This document shows, piece by piece, positions 26,768-35,884 of a DNA stretch of 64,000 nt. The position numbers and the translations under genes were made by a program. This DNA is from Anaerococcus hydrogenalis DSM 7454 (GTDB lineage Bacteria; Bacillota; Clostridia; Tissierellales; Peptoniphilaceae): the NCBI RefSeq assembly GCF_000173355.1, contig NZ_ABXA01000031.1:42363-106362 (forward strand), given 5' to 3'. Under the pieces are notes generated by a model. The model saw nothing but the letters and a program-made list of their open reading frames with translations, searched no databases and was not told where the DNA came from. Positions within the stretch are counted from its first letter, which is position 1; each line of letters begins with the position of its first letter.

Positions 26768-27752
26768 TTTTTATACCTCCTAAATTATGACAACTTACAT
26801 AATGCCCTTCTTCTACTTCCCTAAATTCTGGTTCTTCCTTTTTACAAATTTCTGTAGCAAAAGGACATCTTTCATGAAACCTACAACCTTTTGGCGGATT
26901 AATCGCCGATGGAACTTCTCCTTCTAACTTTATTCTTTTTAAAGATCTAGTAAGTTTGGGATCTGGAACTGGTATGGCTGTGAGCAATGATTTGGTGTAA
27001 GGGTGAAGGGGATTTTCATAAAGCCTTTCGGCATCAACAAGTTCAACCATCTTACCCAAATACATTACTCCAATCCTATCTGATATATGTTTAACTACTG
27101 ATAAGTCATGGGCTATAAATAAATATGTAAGACCCAATTCTTTTTGCATATCTTCTAGCATATTTACAATTTGCGCTTGAATTGAAACATCCAAGGCCGA
27201 AATCGGCTCATCACAAACTATAAATTCTGGCTCAACTGCAAGAGCTCTTGCAATTCCTATCCTTTGTTGTTGACCTCCGGAAAATTCGTGAGGATACCTG
27301 TTTGAATGTTCTTCGTTTAGGCCAACTGTTCTTAAAAGTTCATTTATTCTTTCTTGCCTATTTTTTTTATAAAGGCCGTGAATATCAAGGGCCTCTCCAA
27401 CAATTTCTTGTACTGTCATTCTTGGATCAAGAGATGCTGATGGGTCTTGGAAAATAATTTGCATCTTTCTTCTTAACTTATACATTTCTGGACGAATATT
27501 TTTTTCGCTATCAAAAATTGTTTGACCATCATAAATTATTTTTCCACTCGTTGGCTCATGTAATCTTAAAATTGTTCTGCCAAGAGTTGTCTTTCCACAA
27601 CCAGATTCTCCTACAACCCCTAGAGTTTCTCCCTTATTTATGTAAAAGGATACATCATCTACTGCGTGAACTTCATTTGATTTATTTAAGGAAGATTGAA
27701 CTTTAAAATGTTTTACTATATTTTCGCAAATTAATAATTTATTATCTTCCAT
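26757..27752 (-). CDS. oppF: Oligopeptide ABC importer ATPase OppF
   Basis: The 331-residue ATPase has Walker [10 protein letters not shown] near residue 43, Q-loop [14 protein letters not shown], signature [15 protein letters not shown] near 159, Walker [13 protein letters not shown] and H-loop AHDLSVVKH. The C-terminal oligopeptide-transport domain has the cysteine cluster [14 protein letters not shown] that in this family can hold an Fe-S centre. It overlaps oppD by 11 bases. Confidence 0.95.
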   Translation of the reverse strand: MEDNKLLICENIVKHFKVQSSLNKSNEVHAVDDVSFYINKGETLGVVGESGCGKTTLGRTILRLHEPTSGKIIYDGQTIFDSEKNIRPEMYKLRRKMQIIFQDPSASLDPRMTVQEIVGEALDIHGLYKKNRQERINELLRTVGLNEEHSNRYPHEFSGGQQQRIGIARALAVEPEFIVCDEPISALDVSIQAQIVNMLEDMQKELGLTYLFIAHDLSVVKHISDRIGVMYLGKMVELVDAERLYENPLHPYTKSLLTAIPVPDPKLTRSLKRIKLEGEVPSAINPPKGCRFHERCPFATEICKKEEPEFREVEEGHYVSCHNLGGIKNEN

Positions 27753-28749
27753 CTACTAACTCCTTTACGTGTAGGAAACATTTTGATTTATGTCCATTTT
27801 CCATCTCAATCATTGGTGGCTCTTGTCTTAGGCAAATATTCATACAAGAATCACACCTTGCTGAAAAACCACAACCTTTTGGTGGATTTAGCATGTCAAC
27901 TGGACTTCCCTTTATACTCTCAAGCCTTGTTTGTTCTTTAGAATCAATCCTTGGCATTGATTTTAAAAGGCCTTTTGTGTATGGGTGCTTAGGATTGTAA
28001 AATATTTCTTCAACACTTGCTTGCTCAACTATTCTTCCTGCATACATTACAGAAACCTTGTCGCAAATTTGTGCAACTACCGCCAGGTTATGGGTGATGA
28101 AAATTACACTCATTTTGGTTCTTTCTTGAAATTCTTTTATCAATTCTAGAATTTGAGCTTGAATTGTAACATCAAGAGCTGTTGTTGGCTCATCTGCTAT
28201 CAAAATATCTGGTTCGCAAATAAGTCCCATTCCAATCATAACCCTTTGTCTCATTCCTCCCGATAATTCGTGAGGGTATTGTTTCATACGCCTTTTAGGA
28301 TTTGAAATTCCTACATTTTCTAGCATTTCAACTGCTTTTTTATAAGCCTCGTCTTTGGAGCATTTTTTATGGACCAAAAGGGCCTCCATCAATTGGTTTC
28401 CTATTGTATAAACTGGATTTAGGCAAGTCATCGGATTTTGAAAAATCATCGAACACTTATCTCCCCTAAATTCACTCATTTTTTGTTTATCATAGTCAAG
28501 GACATTTTCCCCCTTATAGAGAATTTTTCCTGACTTTACCCTTCCTGGATCTTGCAAAAGTCCCATTATTCCATAACTTTCTACAGATTTTCCAGAGCCT
28601 GATTCTCCAACAATACCCATAATTTCATTTTCATAAAGGGTGTAGCTTATAGAGTCAACTGCCTTTACTTCTCCAACAGGTGTGTCAAAGGAAATAGATA
28701 AATCTTCAATTTTTAATACTTCTTTTTTATTTTCTTTTAAATTTTCCAT
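27742..28749 (-). CDS. oppD: Oligopeptide ABC importer ATPase OppD
   Basis: The 335-residue ATPase has Walker [10 protein letters not shown] near residue 51, Q-loop [17 protein letters not shown], signature [15 protein letters not shown] near 163, Walker [15 protein letters not shown]-loop THNLAVVAQ, and the C-terminal domain with the [14 protein letters not shown] cysteine cluster. It pairs with OppF. Eight bases separate it from oppC. Confidence 0.95.
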   Translation of the reverse strand: MENLKENKKEVLKIEDLSISFDTPVGEVKAVDSISYTLYENEIMGIVGESGSGKSVESYGIMGLLQDPGRVKSGKILYKGENVLDYDKQKMSEFRGDKCSMIFQNPMTCLNPVYTIGNQLMEALLVHKKCSKDEAYKKAVEMLENVGISNPKRRMKQYPHELSGGMRQRVMIGMGLICEPDILIADEPTTALDVTIQAQILELIKEFQERTKMSVIFITHNLAVVAQICDKVSVMYAGRIVEQASVEEIFYNPKHPYTKGLLKSMPRIDSKEQTRLESIKGSPVDMLNPPKGCGFSARCDSCMNICLRQEPPMIEMENGHKSKCFLHVKELVDGR

Positions 28750-28756
28750 AATACAC

Positions 28757-29799
28757 CTATTTCTTTAATCTTGGATCTAGAGCATCTCTTAGTCCATCTG
28801 CAAATAAATTTAAGGATAAAATCATCAAACTTAATAATAAGGAAGGAATAATAAGTCTATAAGCGTAAGAATAAATTCCTCCAAGGGCATCTGCTGCCAA
28901 GGCACCAAGGGATGTCATAGGAGCTGAAACTCCAATTCCCAAAAATGATAAGAATGATTCTAGAAATATTGCTGATGGGATTTGCATAGCAGTCATAACT
29001 ATTACTTGACCAATACAATTTGGAAACAAGTGCCTTCTAATAATTCTTTTTTAGAACCACCCAAGGCCTCAACTGCTGTAACAAATTCTTGTTTTTTTAA
29101 CATCAAGACTTGTCCTCTAATAATTCTTGCCATTCCTACCCAATAAAGTAGACCAAAGGCAATAAATATAGAAATAAGGGCAGGTCCTAAAACACCAATT
29201 TTTTTTGCTATTTCTGATGTTGATGAATTTACAAAAGATTTCATCGGTTGAGATATACCAATTGATAATAAAATTACAACAAGTACATCTGGTATTGAAT
29301 AAATAAGATCTAAAAATCTCATCATAAAAGCATCAACTTTTCCTCCAAAATATCCTGAAATTGCACCATAGGCTGTACCTATTACTAAAACTATTAAGGA
29401 TGCAAAAATTCCTACAATTAGTGAAACTCTTGTTCCATACATGGTACGAACCATAAGGTCACGGCCCAATTTGTCAGTTCCAAAAGGATATCTAAGACAA
29501 GGAAACAAATTTTCATCTCCCCTATATTGGGTAGTATAATCGCCCTTTACAAAGAAAGGTCCAATAAAGGCAAATATACAAACTATAATCAAAAATCCAA
29601 GAGAAACCATTGCAACTTTATTTTCTTTTAGCCTCCTTAAAGCATCTTGAAAATAAGAAGTTGGAGGAGTTTTGGTCATAAAATTTTCTTTAGAACTTTC
29701 AGATGCCAAATCAAAATCATCATCTGAAAAATCACTTTCAGAAAATTCAAATTCCTCTAATTTTAATTTTGAATTTAAACTAAATAAATCTTCCATCAC
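28757..29799 (-). pseudogene. oppC: Oligopeptide ABC importer permease OppC, frameshifted
   Basis: The first frame (from 29799) gives an unusually acidic N-terminal extension (about residues 1-40, rich in Glu, Asp and Ser), the OppC N-terminal segment KTPPTSYFQDALRRLKENKV, and membrane helices up to VEALGGSKK. The frame is then lost, and the next frame resumes at RRHLFPNCIGQVIVMTAMQI and ends FADGLRDALDPRLKK, the classic OppC tail. Adding one A to the A6 run (T29047-29052) reads GGSKKRIIRRHLFPN, exactly the family EAA-loop, and yields 347 residues. The start abuts oppB. All other opp genes are intact, which favours an assembly error or a very recent mutation. Confidence 0.88.
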
Positions 29800-30728
29800 T
29801 AATCTCCTTTAGTTAAGTCAATTCTTGGATCTATAAACCTATACAAGATATCAACAACCATATTCATAATAATAACCATAAAGGCAAAAAATAAGGTTGT
29901 AGCCATAATAATAGGATAATCTCTATTTAAGACAGAATTTATAAAATATCTACCAAGTCCTTGAACAGAAAAAACTGATTCAACAACCATAGATCCTGTA
30001 ATAATTCCTGCAGTCAAAGGTCCAAGATAAGTTAGAACAGGAATAAAGGCATTTTTTAGGGCGTGCTTAAATAAAATTTTACTTTCAGGAACTCCCTTTG
30101 CCCTTGCAGTTCTAATATAATCTTGACTAATAGCATCAAGCATTGATGATCTTGACAACCTGGCAATGTAGCACATAGGATAAAATCCTAAAGAAAAACA
30201 TGGCATAAAATATGAACCTATAGTATTAAGTCCCATAGTTGGGAAAATTTTTAATTTCACACCAAAAAATAAAAGTAAGAGAGTTGCAACTACAAAGCCA
30301 GGAGCTGAAATTCCTATAGTTGTCAAAATCCTCAAAAATGAATCCAACTTTTTGCCCCTATTATAGGCTGCAAGGGAACCTAAAGGAACCCCAACTAAAG
30401 TCGCCCACAAAAGAGCAATAAGTCCAAGTTTTACACTTGTTGGAAGCATTTCTTTTATAATCTCAATAACTGGTCTGTTTTTTTGCATTTTCAAAGATAC
30501 ACCAAATTCTCCGTGAAGAGCATTTACTATAAATCTTTTTAATTGAACTGAATAAGGTTGGTCCAAACCATATTTTTTATTTAAAGCCTCGAGCACCTCA
30601 GGTGATTGGGATTTTTCACTAGCAAAAGGTGAACCAGGTACGAGCTTCATTAGAAAAAAAGTAATACAAGTAACCAAAAGTAAAACTGCTATTGCTTGTA
30701 AAATTCTCTTTATTATGTACTTAATCAT
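29799..30728 (-). CDS. oppB: Oligopeptide ABC importer permease OppB
   Basis: This 309-residue permease opens MIKYIIKRILQAIAVLLLVT, has six membrane segments and the family motifs LNKKYGLDQPYSVQLKRFIV (about 49-68) and the EAA loop DYIRTARAKGVPESKILFKH (about 199-218), with KNAFIPVLTYLGPLTAGIITG following. It is the first gene of oppBCDFA, behind a good promoter and an AAGGAGGAG ribosome site. Confidence 0.95.
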   Translation of the reverse strand: MIKYIIKRILQAIAVLLLVTCITFFLMKLVPGSPFASEKSQSPEVLEALNKKYGLDQPYSVQLKRFIVNALHGEFGVSLKMQKNRPVIEIIKEMLPTSVKLGLIALLWATLVGVPLGSLAAYNRGKKLDSFLRILTTIGISAPGFVVATLLLLFFGVKLKIFPTMGLNTIGSYFMPCFSLGFYPMCYIARLSRSSMLDAISQDYIRTARAKGVPESKILFKHALKNAFIPVLTYLGPLTAGIITGSMVVESVFSVQGLGRYFINSVLNRDYPIIMATTLFFAFMVIIMNMVVDILYRFIDPRIDLTKGD

Positions 30729-30749
30729 ATCTCCTCCTTGTTGTTATCA

Positions 30750-30778
30750 ATTATATACTTTATCGAATTAAATTGCAA
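30750..30778 (-). promoter_or_regulatory. Promoter of the opp operon
   Basis: On the minus strand TTGCAA (30773-30778), 17-base spacer, TATAAT (30750-30755), 22 bases before the oppB ATG. The rest of 30779-30976 is very AT-rich and shows no gene. Confidence 0.75.
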
Positions 30779-30976
30779 GCACAATAAAGTTATATACTGG
30801 TAACGTTTTAAATGTTTATATATCAAGCAAAAAGTCCAAACTTCTAAAAATATTAATAAAAATATTTTTCCAAAAAAATTAATTTATTTAAAAAATCTTC
30901 CTAGAAATAAGATGTTTTGAAATTTTTTTTAATAATTATTTGTTTTCAATACAATTTCTACAAATTTCAAAAATAA

Positions 30977-31013
30977 ACCACTCGGTCAAAATTAAATACC
31001 ACTTGTCAAAATT
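30977..31013 (+). promoter_or_regulatory. Pair of direct repeats, likely LytTR operator
   Basis: Two near-identical direct repeats, ACCACTCGGTCAAAATT (30977-30993) and ACCACTTGTCAAAATT (30998-31013), start 21 bases apart, two helical turns, 50-90 bases upstream of the LytTR gene. LytTR proteins typically bind such paired direct repeats, so autoregulation is likely. Confidence 0.6.
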
Positions 31014-31064
31014 TTGTGGTTTTAAAAATAATTTATCTGTATCATATAGATATAAGGAGGGCCT

Positions 31065-31505
31065 ATGAAAGTTGAGATAATAATTGATGAAAATCTAGAT
31101 GAGAGCTTGGTAAAAATATATGCTCCTTCGTATAACGAAGATATTGAAAATATAAAAAGAAGTCTGGAAGCCACTTCTGTTGACATGGTCGTAGCCTTTA
31201 AAGACGATGAAATATATCTATTGGAATATGAAGAAATAATCAGGTGTATTACTAAGGATAAAAATGTATTTATCCAAAGTAAAGATGGGGAATATAAGGC
31301 AAGAATGAGATTATACGAACTTTATGAAAGGTTAAATAAGAATAAATTTATAAAAATATCAAGATATGAAATTATAAATCTTGATTATGTAAAAAAATTA
31401 GACCTTTCCTTTAAAGGAACCATAGCAGTAGAATTTAAAAACGGAAGCATTTCCTATGTTTCTAGAAGATATTTAAAAGAATTTAAAAAAGCTCTAGGCT
31501 TTTAG
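31065..31505 (+). CDS. LytTR-domain DNA-binding regulator
   Basis: The 146-residue protein has a short N-terminal segment (about 1-50) and a C-terminal LytTR domain (about 55-145): IYLLEYEEIIRCITKDKNVF, YELYERLNKNKFIKISRYEI with the conserved FIRxSRxxxIN pattern, and NGSISYVSRRYLKEFKKALG. There is no receiver or membrane domain, so it is the stand-alone LytTR type, usually partnered and inhibited by a membrane protein; the DUF3021 gene 9 bases downstream fits that. A GGAGG ribosome site precedes the ATG. Confidence 0.88.
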   Translation: MKVEIIIDENLDESLVKIYAPSYNEDIENIKRSLEATSVDMVVAFKDDEIYLLEYEEIIRCITKDKNVFIQSKDGEYKARMRLYELYERLNKNKFIKISRYEIINLDYVKKLDLSFKGTIAVEFKNGSISYVSRRYLKEFKKALGF

Positions 31506-31514
31506 GAGGAAATT

Positions 31515-31940
31515 ATGAAGGATTTAACAAAATTATTAAGGTCATTTTTAATAGGAATTGGAATTGGAAGTATCATAGAAATAATTCTCTCCCTTATGGC
31601 AGGAAATCTTATTTTGGGAGTTCCAGAATTTTTAAAAGGACAAGACTCTATGTTAAAGGCAAGAATAATAGAGTTATTCTTGTATGGGGGATTTGGAATC
31701 ATCTCTTTTATTGGTAATAAAATAATAAAAGGTGATAATTTATTAAGGGCAAGTATCTTACATTTTTTAATCTTAACCATATACTTTATATTAGTAGGAT
31801 TTTACTTAAAATGGCTACCTGATATTATTACTGCCCTCATATCTTTAATATTTTTTATTCTAATATATTTGATAATTTGGTCAGTAATATATTTTTCAAC
31901 CAAATCTGAAATAGAAAAATTAAATGAAAAATTGAAATAA
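31515..31940 (+). CDS. DUF3021-family membrane protein, LytTR partner
   Basis: The 141-residue protein has four hydrophobic segments (about 10-30, 53-70, 77-97, 103-125) and a charged C-terminal tail (STKSEIEKLNEKLK). The opening LLRSFLIGIGIGSIIEIILS and its position next to a stand-alone LytTR regulator identify DUF3021. In known LytTR regulatory pairs the membrane partner restrains the regulator; what signal is sensed here is unknown. GGAGG lies six bases upstream of the ATG. Confidence 0.82.
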   Translation: MKDLTKLLRSFLIGIGIGSIIEIILSLMAGNLILGVPEFLKGQDSMLKARIIELFLYGGFGIISFIGNKIIKGDNLLRASILHFLILTIYFILVGFYLKWLPDIITALISLIFFILIYLIIWSVIYFSTKSEIEKLNEKLK

Positions 31941-31976
31941 AAAACTGTTAAGATTTTACTCTTAACAGTCTTTTTT
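31941..31976. terminator. Bidirectional terminator
   Basis: ACTGTTAAGA (31944-31953) pairs with TCTTAACAGT (31960-31969), with A and T runs outside, between the convergent DUF3021 and aldolase genes. Confidence 0.85.
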
Positions 31977-32655
31977 AATTTAAATAATCAATCATAGTTT
32001 TCTTATTAGGGTCAATTTTTTCAAAATCTTTTGAAAAATCTTCTACTGCCCTATCCACATTCCTATCATCAACAAATTTATTAATTACATCTACCCCGCA
32101 AGTGAGAGCTCCCACTCCGTATTCTATTAAATCAAGAGCTTGGTTTGAATTTTTAAAACTTGCTGCCAAAATTTCTGTTTCAAATTGGTTTGAATCTATA
32201 ATATTTTGGATTTTTTTTACAATATAAAGTCCATCATATCCTAAATTATCAATCCTATTTACATAAGGAGCCACATACTTAGCCCCTGCTTTCATAGCAA
32301 GAAAGGCTTGCATTGGAGAATATATAGCTGTTGCTGTAACTTTAATATTTTCTTTTTTAAGCTCTTTCATAGCCTTAAAACCTTCTTTATTAGAAGGAAT
32401 TTTTACAAAAGTATTTTCTCCAAACTCTTTTGCTATTAATTTCGCTTCTTTTATTATATCCTTAGAATTTTTTGATAAAACTTGCACATGAAGCTCGTCT
32501 TGACCTATTATTTTTCTTATCTCACTTAATACATTCTTTGGTGATTGATCTTGCTTTGAAAGAATTGATGGATTTGTTGTAACTCCATCTACAAGATAAT
32601 ATTGATATATTTCTTTTATCTTTTCAATATTTGCATCATCTATTAATAGCTTCAT
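31975..32655 (-). CDS. Transaldolase / fructose-6-phosphate aldolase-like protein
   Basis: The 226-residue protein opens MKLLIDDANIEKIKEIYQYY, has the family TTNPSILSK motif (about 26-34), the active-site strand FVKIPSNKEGFKAMKEL with the Schiff-base-region lysine, TATAIYSPMQAFLAMKAGA and YVAPYVNRIDNLG. Length fits the F6P aldolase/TalC group rather than full-length transaldolase. It ends the glucitol PTS operon, 18 bases after the dehydrogenase, so it may act on fructose 6-phosphate made from sorbitol. An AAGGAG ribosome site is present. Confidence 0.85.
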   Translation of the reverse strand: MKLLIDDANIEKIKEIYQYYLVDGVTTNPSILSKQDQSPKNVLSEIRKIIGQDELHVQVLSKNSKDIIKEAKLIAKEFGENTFVKIPSNKEGFKAMKELKKENIKVTATAIYSPMQAFLAMKAGAKYVAPYVNRIDNLGYDGLYIVKKIQNIIDSNQFETEILAASFKNSNQALDLIEYGVGALTCGVDVINKFVDDRNVDRAVEDFSKDFEKIDPNKKTMIDYLN

Positions 32656-32673
32656 ATATAACTCCTTTTATTT

Positions 32674-33486
32674 TTATCCCCTAGTTTTTCCACCTGCAAC
32701 ATTTATGGTTACTCCGTGGATGTAGGATGACCTGTCGCTTGCTAAAAAGCAAACTAAATTTGCAACTTCAGAAAGCTTTCCACTTCTTCCTAATGGAGTT
32801 GTTTTTGTTGATGAATATCCCTTTCTTAAATCATCTACAGATATAGACCTTGTATAAGCAAGGGCAGTTTCATATGATAAAGTTCTAAGCCCTGTAGCTT
32901 CCAAAATTCCAGGAGCAACACCTACAACACGGACTCCATATTTGCCAAGTTCTTTTGACCAAGACCTAGTAAAGGAGTTTACAGCATTTTTTGTAGCTGC
33001 ATATATAGATTGACCTTCACTACCTTCAAGACCCGATTCTGAACTCATATTAATTATTACCCCAGATTTTTGCTTTACAAATATTTTTGCTGCCTCTTGG
33101 GAACAATAAAATAATCCTTTAAGGTTTATATCAACAACCTTATCAAAAACTTTATCATCAAGCTCAAATTCACTTTCTTCTTTTTTTGGATCAACTAAGA
33201 GCCTAGGTATATTTATTCCAGCATTGTTTACAATTGCATCTAAGCTTCCATATTTTTTTACACCATCATCTATTGCTTCTTTTACATCTTTTCTGCTAGT
33301 TACATCACAAACTTTGTAAAGAAGATTTTTTTCATTTTCAAAATTAAATTCTGGTTTTTCTTTATTAATATCACAAGCAATAACATTAGCCCCAGATTCT
33401 AACAAGCCTTCACTTACTGCTTTTCCAATTCCTGATGCTGCTCCAGTAACAAGTACAACTTTATTTTCTAATCCTAACCAATCCAT
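32674..33486 (-). CDS. Short-chain dehydrogenase, probable sorbitol-6-phosphate 2-dehydrogenase
   Basis: The 270-residue SDR begins MDWLGLENKVVLVTGAASGI and has the cofactor motif TGAASGIGKAV (about 15-25), NNAGI near 88, the catalytic Ser in INMSSESGLEG and the YAATK (YxxxK) pair near 160, then VVGVAPGILEATG. Its opening and its place between glucitol EIIA and the aldolase make sorbitol-6-phosphate the likely substrate, giving fructose 6-phosphate and NADH. The SDR identity is certain, the substrate inferred from context. Confidence 0.87.
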   Translation of the reverse strand: MDWLGLENKVVLVTGAASGIGKAVSEGLLESGANVIACDINKEKPEFNFENEKNLLYKVCDVTSRKDVKEAIDDGVKKYGSLDAIVNNAGINIPRLLVDPKKEESEFELDDKVFDKVVDINLKGLFYCSQEAAKIFVKQKSGVIINMSSESGLEGSEGQSIYAATKNAVNSFTRSWSKELGKYGVRVVGVAPGILEATGLRTLSYETALAYTRSISVDDLRKGYSSTKTTPLGRSGKLSEVANLVCFLASDRSSYIHGVTINVAGGKTRG

Positions 33487-33487
33487 T

Positions 33488-33850
33488 TTATGCCTCCAAT
33501 ATTTTTATAGTTGATCCTATTTCTAACTTATTTAAATTTCCATTTTCACAAATTATTGCCCCAGGTAATAAATCATCTAAATTTTCTGATAAATTAACAG
33601 TTAAATGACCTAAATTTTCTAAATTTGTTTGAGCTTCTTCTCCAACGGCTAATATTTTTACTTTTGATCCATCAACTTCAAAATAATCGCCTGCTTTAAT
33701 TTCTCCATTGACTTTTTTGATATCTATTAAATGACAATAATCTTTTAAAGTATCAGGTGCATTATCACCGAAAAATATCATCATTTCACTTCCGAACTCT
33801 TCTACTAATTCTCCTTGAGCCTTAATTTTATTCTCGTAAATAGCTTTCAT
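33488..33850 (-). CDS. srlB: PTS glucitol/sorbitol EIIA component
   Basis: The 120-residue protein MKAIYENKIKAQGELVEEFG has the EIIA-Gut signatures NAPDTLKDYCHLID (about 50-63) and AVGEEAQTNLENLGHLTVNL (about 88-107). In E. coli the family sequence has the same AVG...LGHVT element. It passes phosphate from HPr to EIIB. It lies directly between the EIIBC and dehydrogenase genes, with gaps of 8 and 1 bases. Confidence 0.9.
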   Translation of the reverse strand: MKAIYENKIKAQGELVEEFGSEMMIFFGDNAPDTLKDYCHLIDIKKVNGEIKAGDYFEVDGSKVKILAVGEEAQTNLENLGHLTVNLSENLDDLLPGAIICENGNLNKLEIGSTIKILEA

Positions 33851-33858
33851 TATTACTC

Positions 33859-34857
33859 CTAATATAATCCAAATGATGCAAGATATCCTACTATTACTCT
33901 TGGTACTCCTATAAGAAATCTTGAATACATAACAGATACTACTCCAACTTCTACTGTTTCTTTTTCTGCTTCAGCAAGTCCCAATCCAACTGGTATAAAA
34001 TCACAAGCGTTTTGTGTATTTATAGCAAACAAAGCTGGTAGTGCAAGATTTGGTGCAATATTACCCCTTGCTATTTCGCTACCAATCAAGGTTCCTATAA
34101 CTTGACTTATAACAGCTCCTGGTCCCAATAAGGCTGATAAAACAGGAAGTGAACAAACTAAACCTAAAATTACAAGGCCAACAATATTATTTGCAAGAGG
34201 TATTAATAATTTTGCAAACCAATTACCAAATCCTGATCCTTGAATTATACCTATAAGCATAGATACAAATGCCATAAATGGAAGGATTGTATTTAAAACA
34301 GTTTGTACAGAATCTCTTCCTGCTTGGAAGAAAATATCTATAACCCTACCTGTTCCCATACCAACTTTTTGGATAAATGAATTTCCAGATTGTTCTGCTA
34401 AAGTTTCAGAAACTTTTTTATCACTTGAGTAAGAAACTTTCTTATCTTCTTTCTTATTGCTTTCAGAAACATTTTCTGTAATCTCATCTTTTGACAAAGC
34501 TTTAATTTGATTTAATCCTACATCAGATACATAAATATCTTCTGTTATATAATTTGCTAGTGGACCTGATTTTCCAGTTGCCATAATATTTATAGTAGGT
34601 ATTCCTTTTTTAGGATAGATTCCACATCTTAAAGTTCCACCACAATCTATAATTACTGCGAAAATTTTTTCTTCTGCTACAGAAGTTTTAAATCCATTAA
34701 CAGCTTGGCAACCAGTAAGTTCAACAATTTTATCAACTATATCTGGTTTTGCTCCACCACCTGTTATATATAAAAGTGTATCTTTTTCTCCCTCAGGGCC
34801 TACTTCTAATGGTCCACCAAATCCTGCATGGCCTTTTTCTATTCTAATTTTAGTCAT
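33859..34857 (-). CDS. srlE: PTS glucitol/sorbitol EIIB-EIIC2 component
   Basis: Starting at the ATG at 34855-34857 (GGAGG seven bases upstream, inside the srlA end) the protein has 332 residues; an ATG 15 bases earlier lacks a ribosome site. N-terminal EIIB domain: [20 protein letters not shown] and the phosphorylated cysteine C50 in [13 protein letters not shown]. After a charged linker (about 130-165) comes the membrane EIIC2 part with [39 protein letters not shown] and [17 protein letters not shown]. It brings in sorbitol as sorbitol 6-phosphate together with SrlA. Confidence 0.93.
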   Translation of the reverse strand: MTKIRIEKGHAGFGGPLEVGPEGEKDTLLYITGGGAKPDIVDKIVELTGCQAVNGFKTSVAEEKIFAVIIDCGGTLRCGIYPKKGIPTINIMATGKSGPLANYITEDIYVSDVGLNQIKALSKDEITENVSESNKKEDKKVSYSSDKKVSETLAEQSGNSFIQKVGMGTGRVIDIFFQAGRDSVQTVLNTILPFMAFVSMLIGIIQGSGFGNWFAKLLIPLANNIVGLVILGLVCSLPVLSALLGPGAVISQVIGTLIGSEIARGNIAPNLALPALFAINTQNACDFIPVGLGLAEAEKETVEVGVVSVMYSRFLIGVPRVIVGYLASFGLY

Positions 34858-35410
34858 TGTGAGCCTCCACATCTATGCTTCTTTTTAATTTTATATTTTG
34901 TTGTTTTTCAACATATTTTGTTGTAAAATCTGTTATCCATCCTGCTAAAAAGTTCATTACCAAACCTACAAGCATATATCTTATAGCTAAAGGTACTGTT
35001 GATAGACCAAGTTTTTCAACCCCTTGAGCTATTCCTAACCAAACGAATAATTCTCCAGGATTTATGTGTGGGAAAATACCATTGTTTGTATGGCAGTGAT
35101 AAGCTGCTGATGCATAGTAAGAAGGTTTTTGTGCTTCAGGTAAGAATTTTCCCATTGATAATGCCATAGGATTACCTAGCATAAATGCTGAAACAAATGG
35201 AAGGACTCCATAAGCTAATAATTTATTTTTCGAACATAATTTTCCAAATTTATTAACTCTTTCAGCTCCTATAAGTGCTATTAGTGCGTTCATAAATACT
35301 AAAAGTAAAAGTACCTTAGGTACAATACCTGTCATCCAACTTACTAGAGTCTCTGCTCCAAGCTCAAATAATCCTATAAAGGATTGAGCGAGATTTACTA
35401 AAAAATCCAT
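34850..35410 (-). CDS. srlA: PTS glucitol/sorbitol EIIC component
   Basis: This 186-residue membrane protein has [20 protein letters not shown], then [20 protein letters not shown] and [25 protein letters not shown], all strong EIIC-Gut motifs. About four membrane segments. It forms the sugar channel with SrlE and overlaps it by eight bases. The gene follows gutM by 22 bases with AAGGAG upstream. Confidence 0.92.
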   Translation of the reverse strand: MDFLVNLAQSFIGLFELGAETLVSWMTGIVPKVLLLLVFMNALIALIGAERVNKFGKLCSKNKLLAYGVLPFVSAFMLGNPMALSMGKFLPEAQKPSYYASAAYHCHTNNGIFPHINPGELFVWLGIAQGVEKLGLSTVPLAIRYMLVGLVMNFLAGWITDFTTKYVEKQQNIKLKRSIDVEAHND

Positions 35411-35432
35411 AAATTTTCTCCTTATTTTTTAT

Positions 35433-35873
35433 TTATTTTTTAAAAAAGCCAAAAGCTTTTTGTAGAGGCGATTTTTCCATTTCTATCTTTTCTCCATTTA
35501 ATGCTTTAATAAAATTTTCCCTTGCATTTAAAATAGCTAAAGATAGGTTTTTGTCTAACTTTAATCCTTTTAAAAGCTCTTGATCTAAATCTTTTATATT
35601 GGCATTATTAAAAGTATCTTCTTTTTTGAATCTAGCAAATACTGAAACACCTTTAATATAAGCGTAATTTTTAATATTTCCTATATCATCTACAGAAAAT
35701 AAAACTATAGAACCTGCCCTAATAGCTCCCTTTTTTATACCTATAGCAACTTTTCCATCTTTGATAAATTCATTAAAATATTTTTTAAAAGAATTCATCT
35801 GTAAAAAAGTAAATAAATATTGAAGTAGGTACATAAAAAGTATAAAAATACCTAAAATTATCAAATTGTTCAT
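35433..35873 (-). CDS. GutM-like glucitol operon activator protein
   Basis: The 146-residue protein has a single N-terminal membrane segment (about 3-20, NLIILGIFILFMYLLQYLFT), then the soluble GutM domain (about 25-115; VAIGIKKGAIRAGSIVLFSV). GutM proteins are found next to glucitol PTS genes and assist regulation by the PRD activator. Here it lies between the regulator and srlA. Confidence 0.82.
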   Translation of the reverse strand: MNNLIILGIFILFMYLLQYLFTFLQMNSFKKYFNEFIKDGKVAIGIKKGAIRAGSIVLFSVDDIGNIKNYAYIKGVSVFARFKKEDTFNNANIKDLDQELLKGLKLDKNLSLAILNARENFIKALNGEKIEMEKSPLQKAFGFFKK

Positions 35874-35884
35874 AGTATTTCTCC

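Noticed and set aside
31502..31780. Minus-strand frame of 92 codons opposite the DUF3021 gene
   Set aside because: It is the antisense of a convincing membrane protein gene with its own GGAGG, and its composition (Ile/Pro/Lys) is that of a shadow frame.
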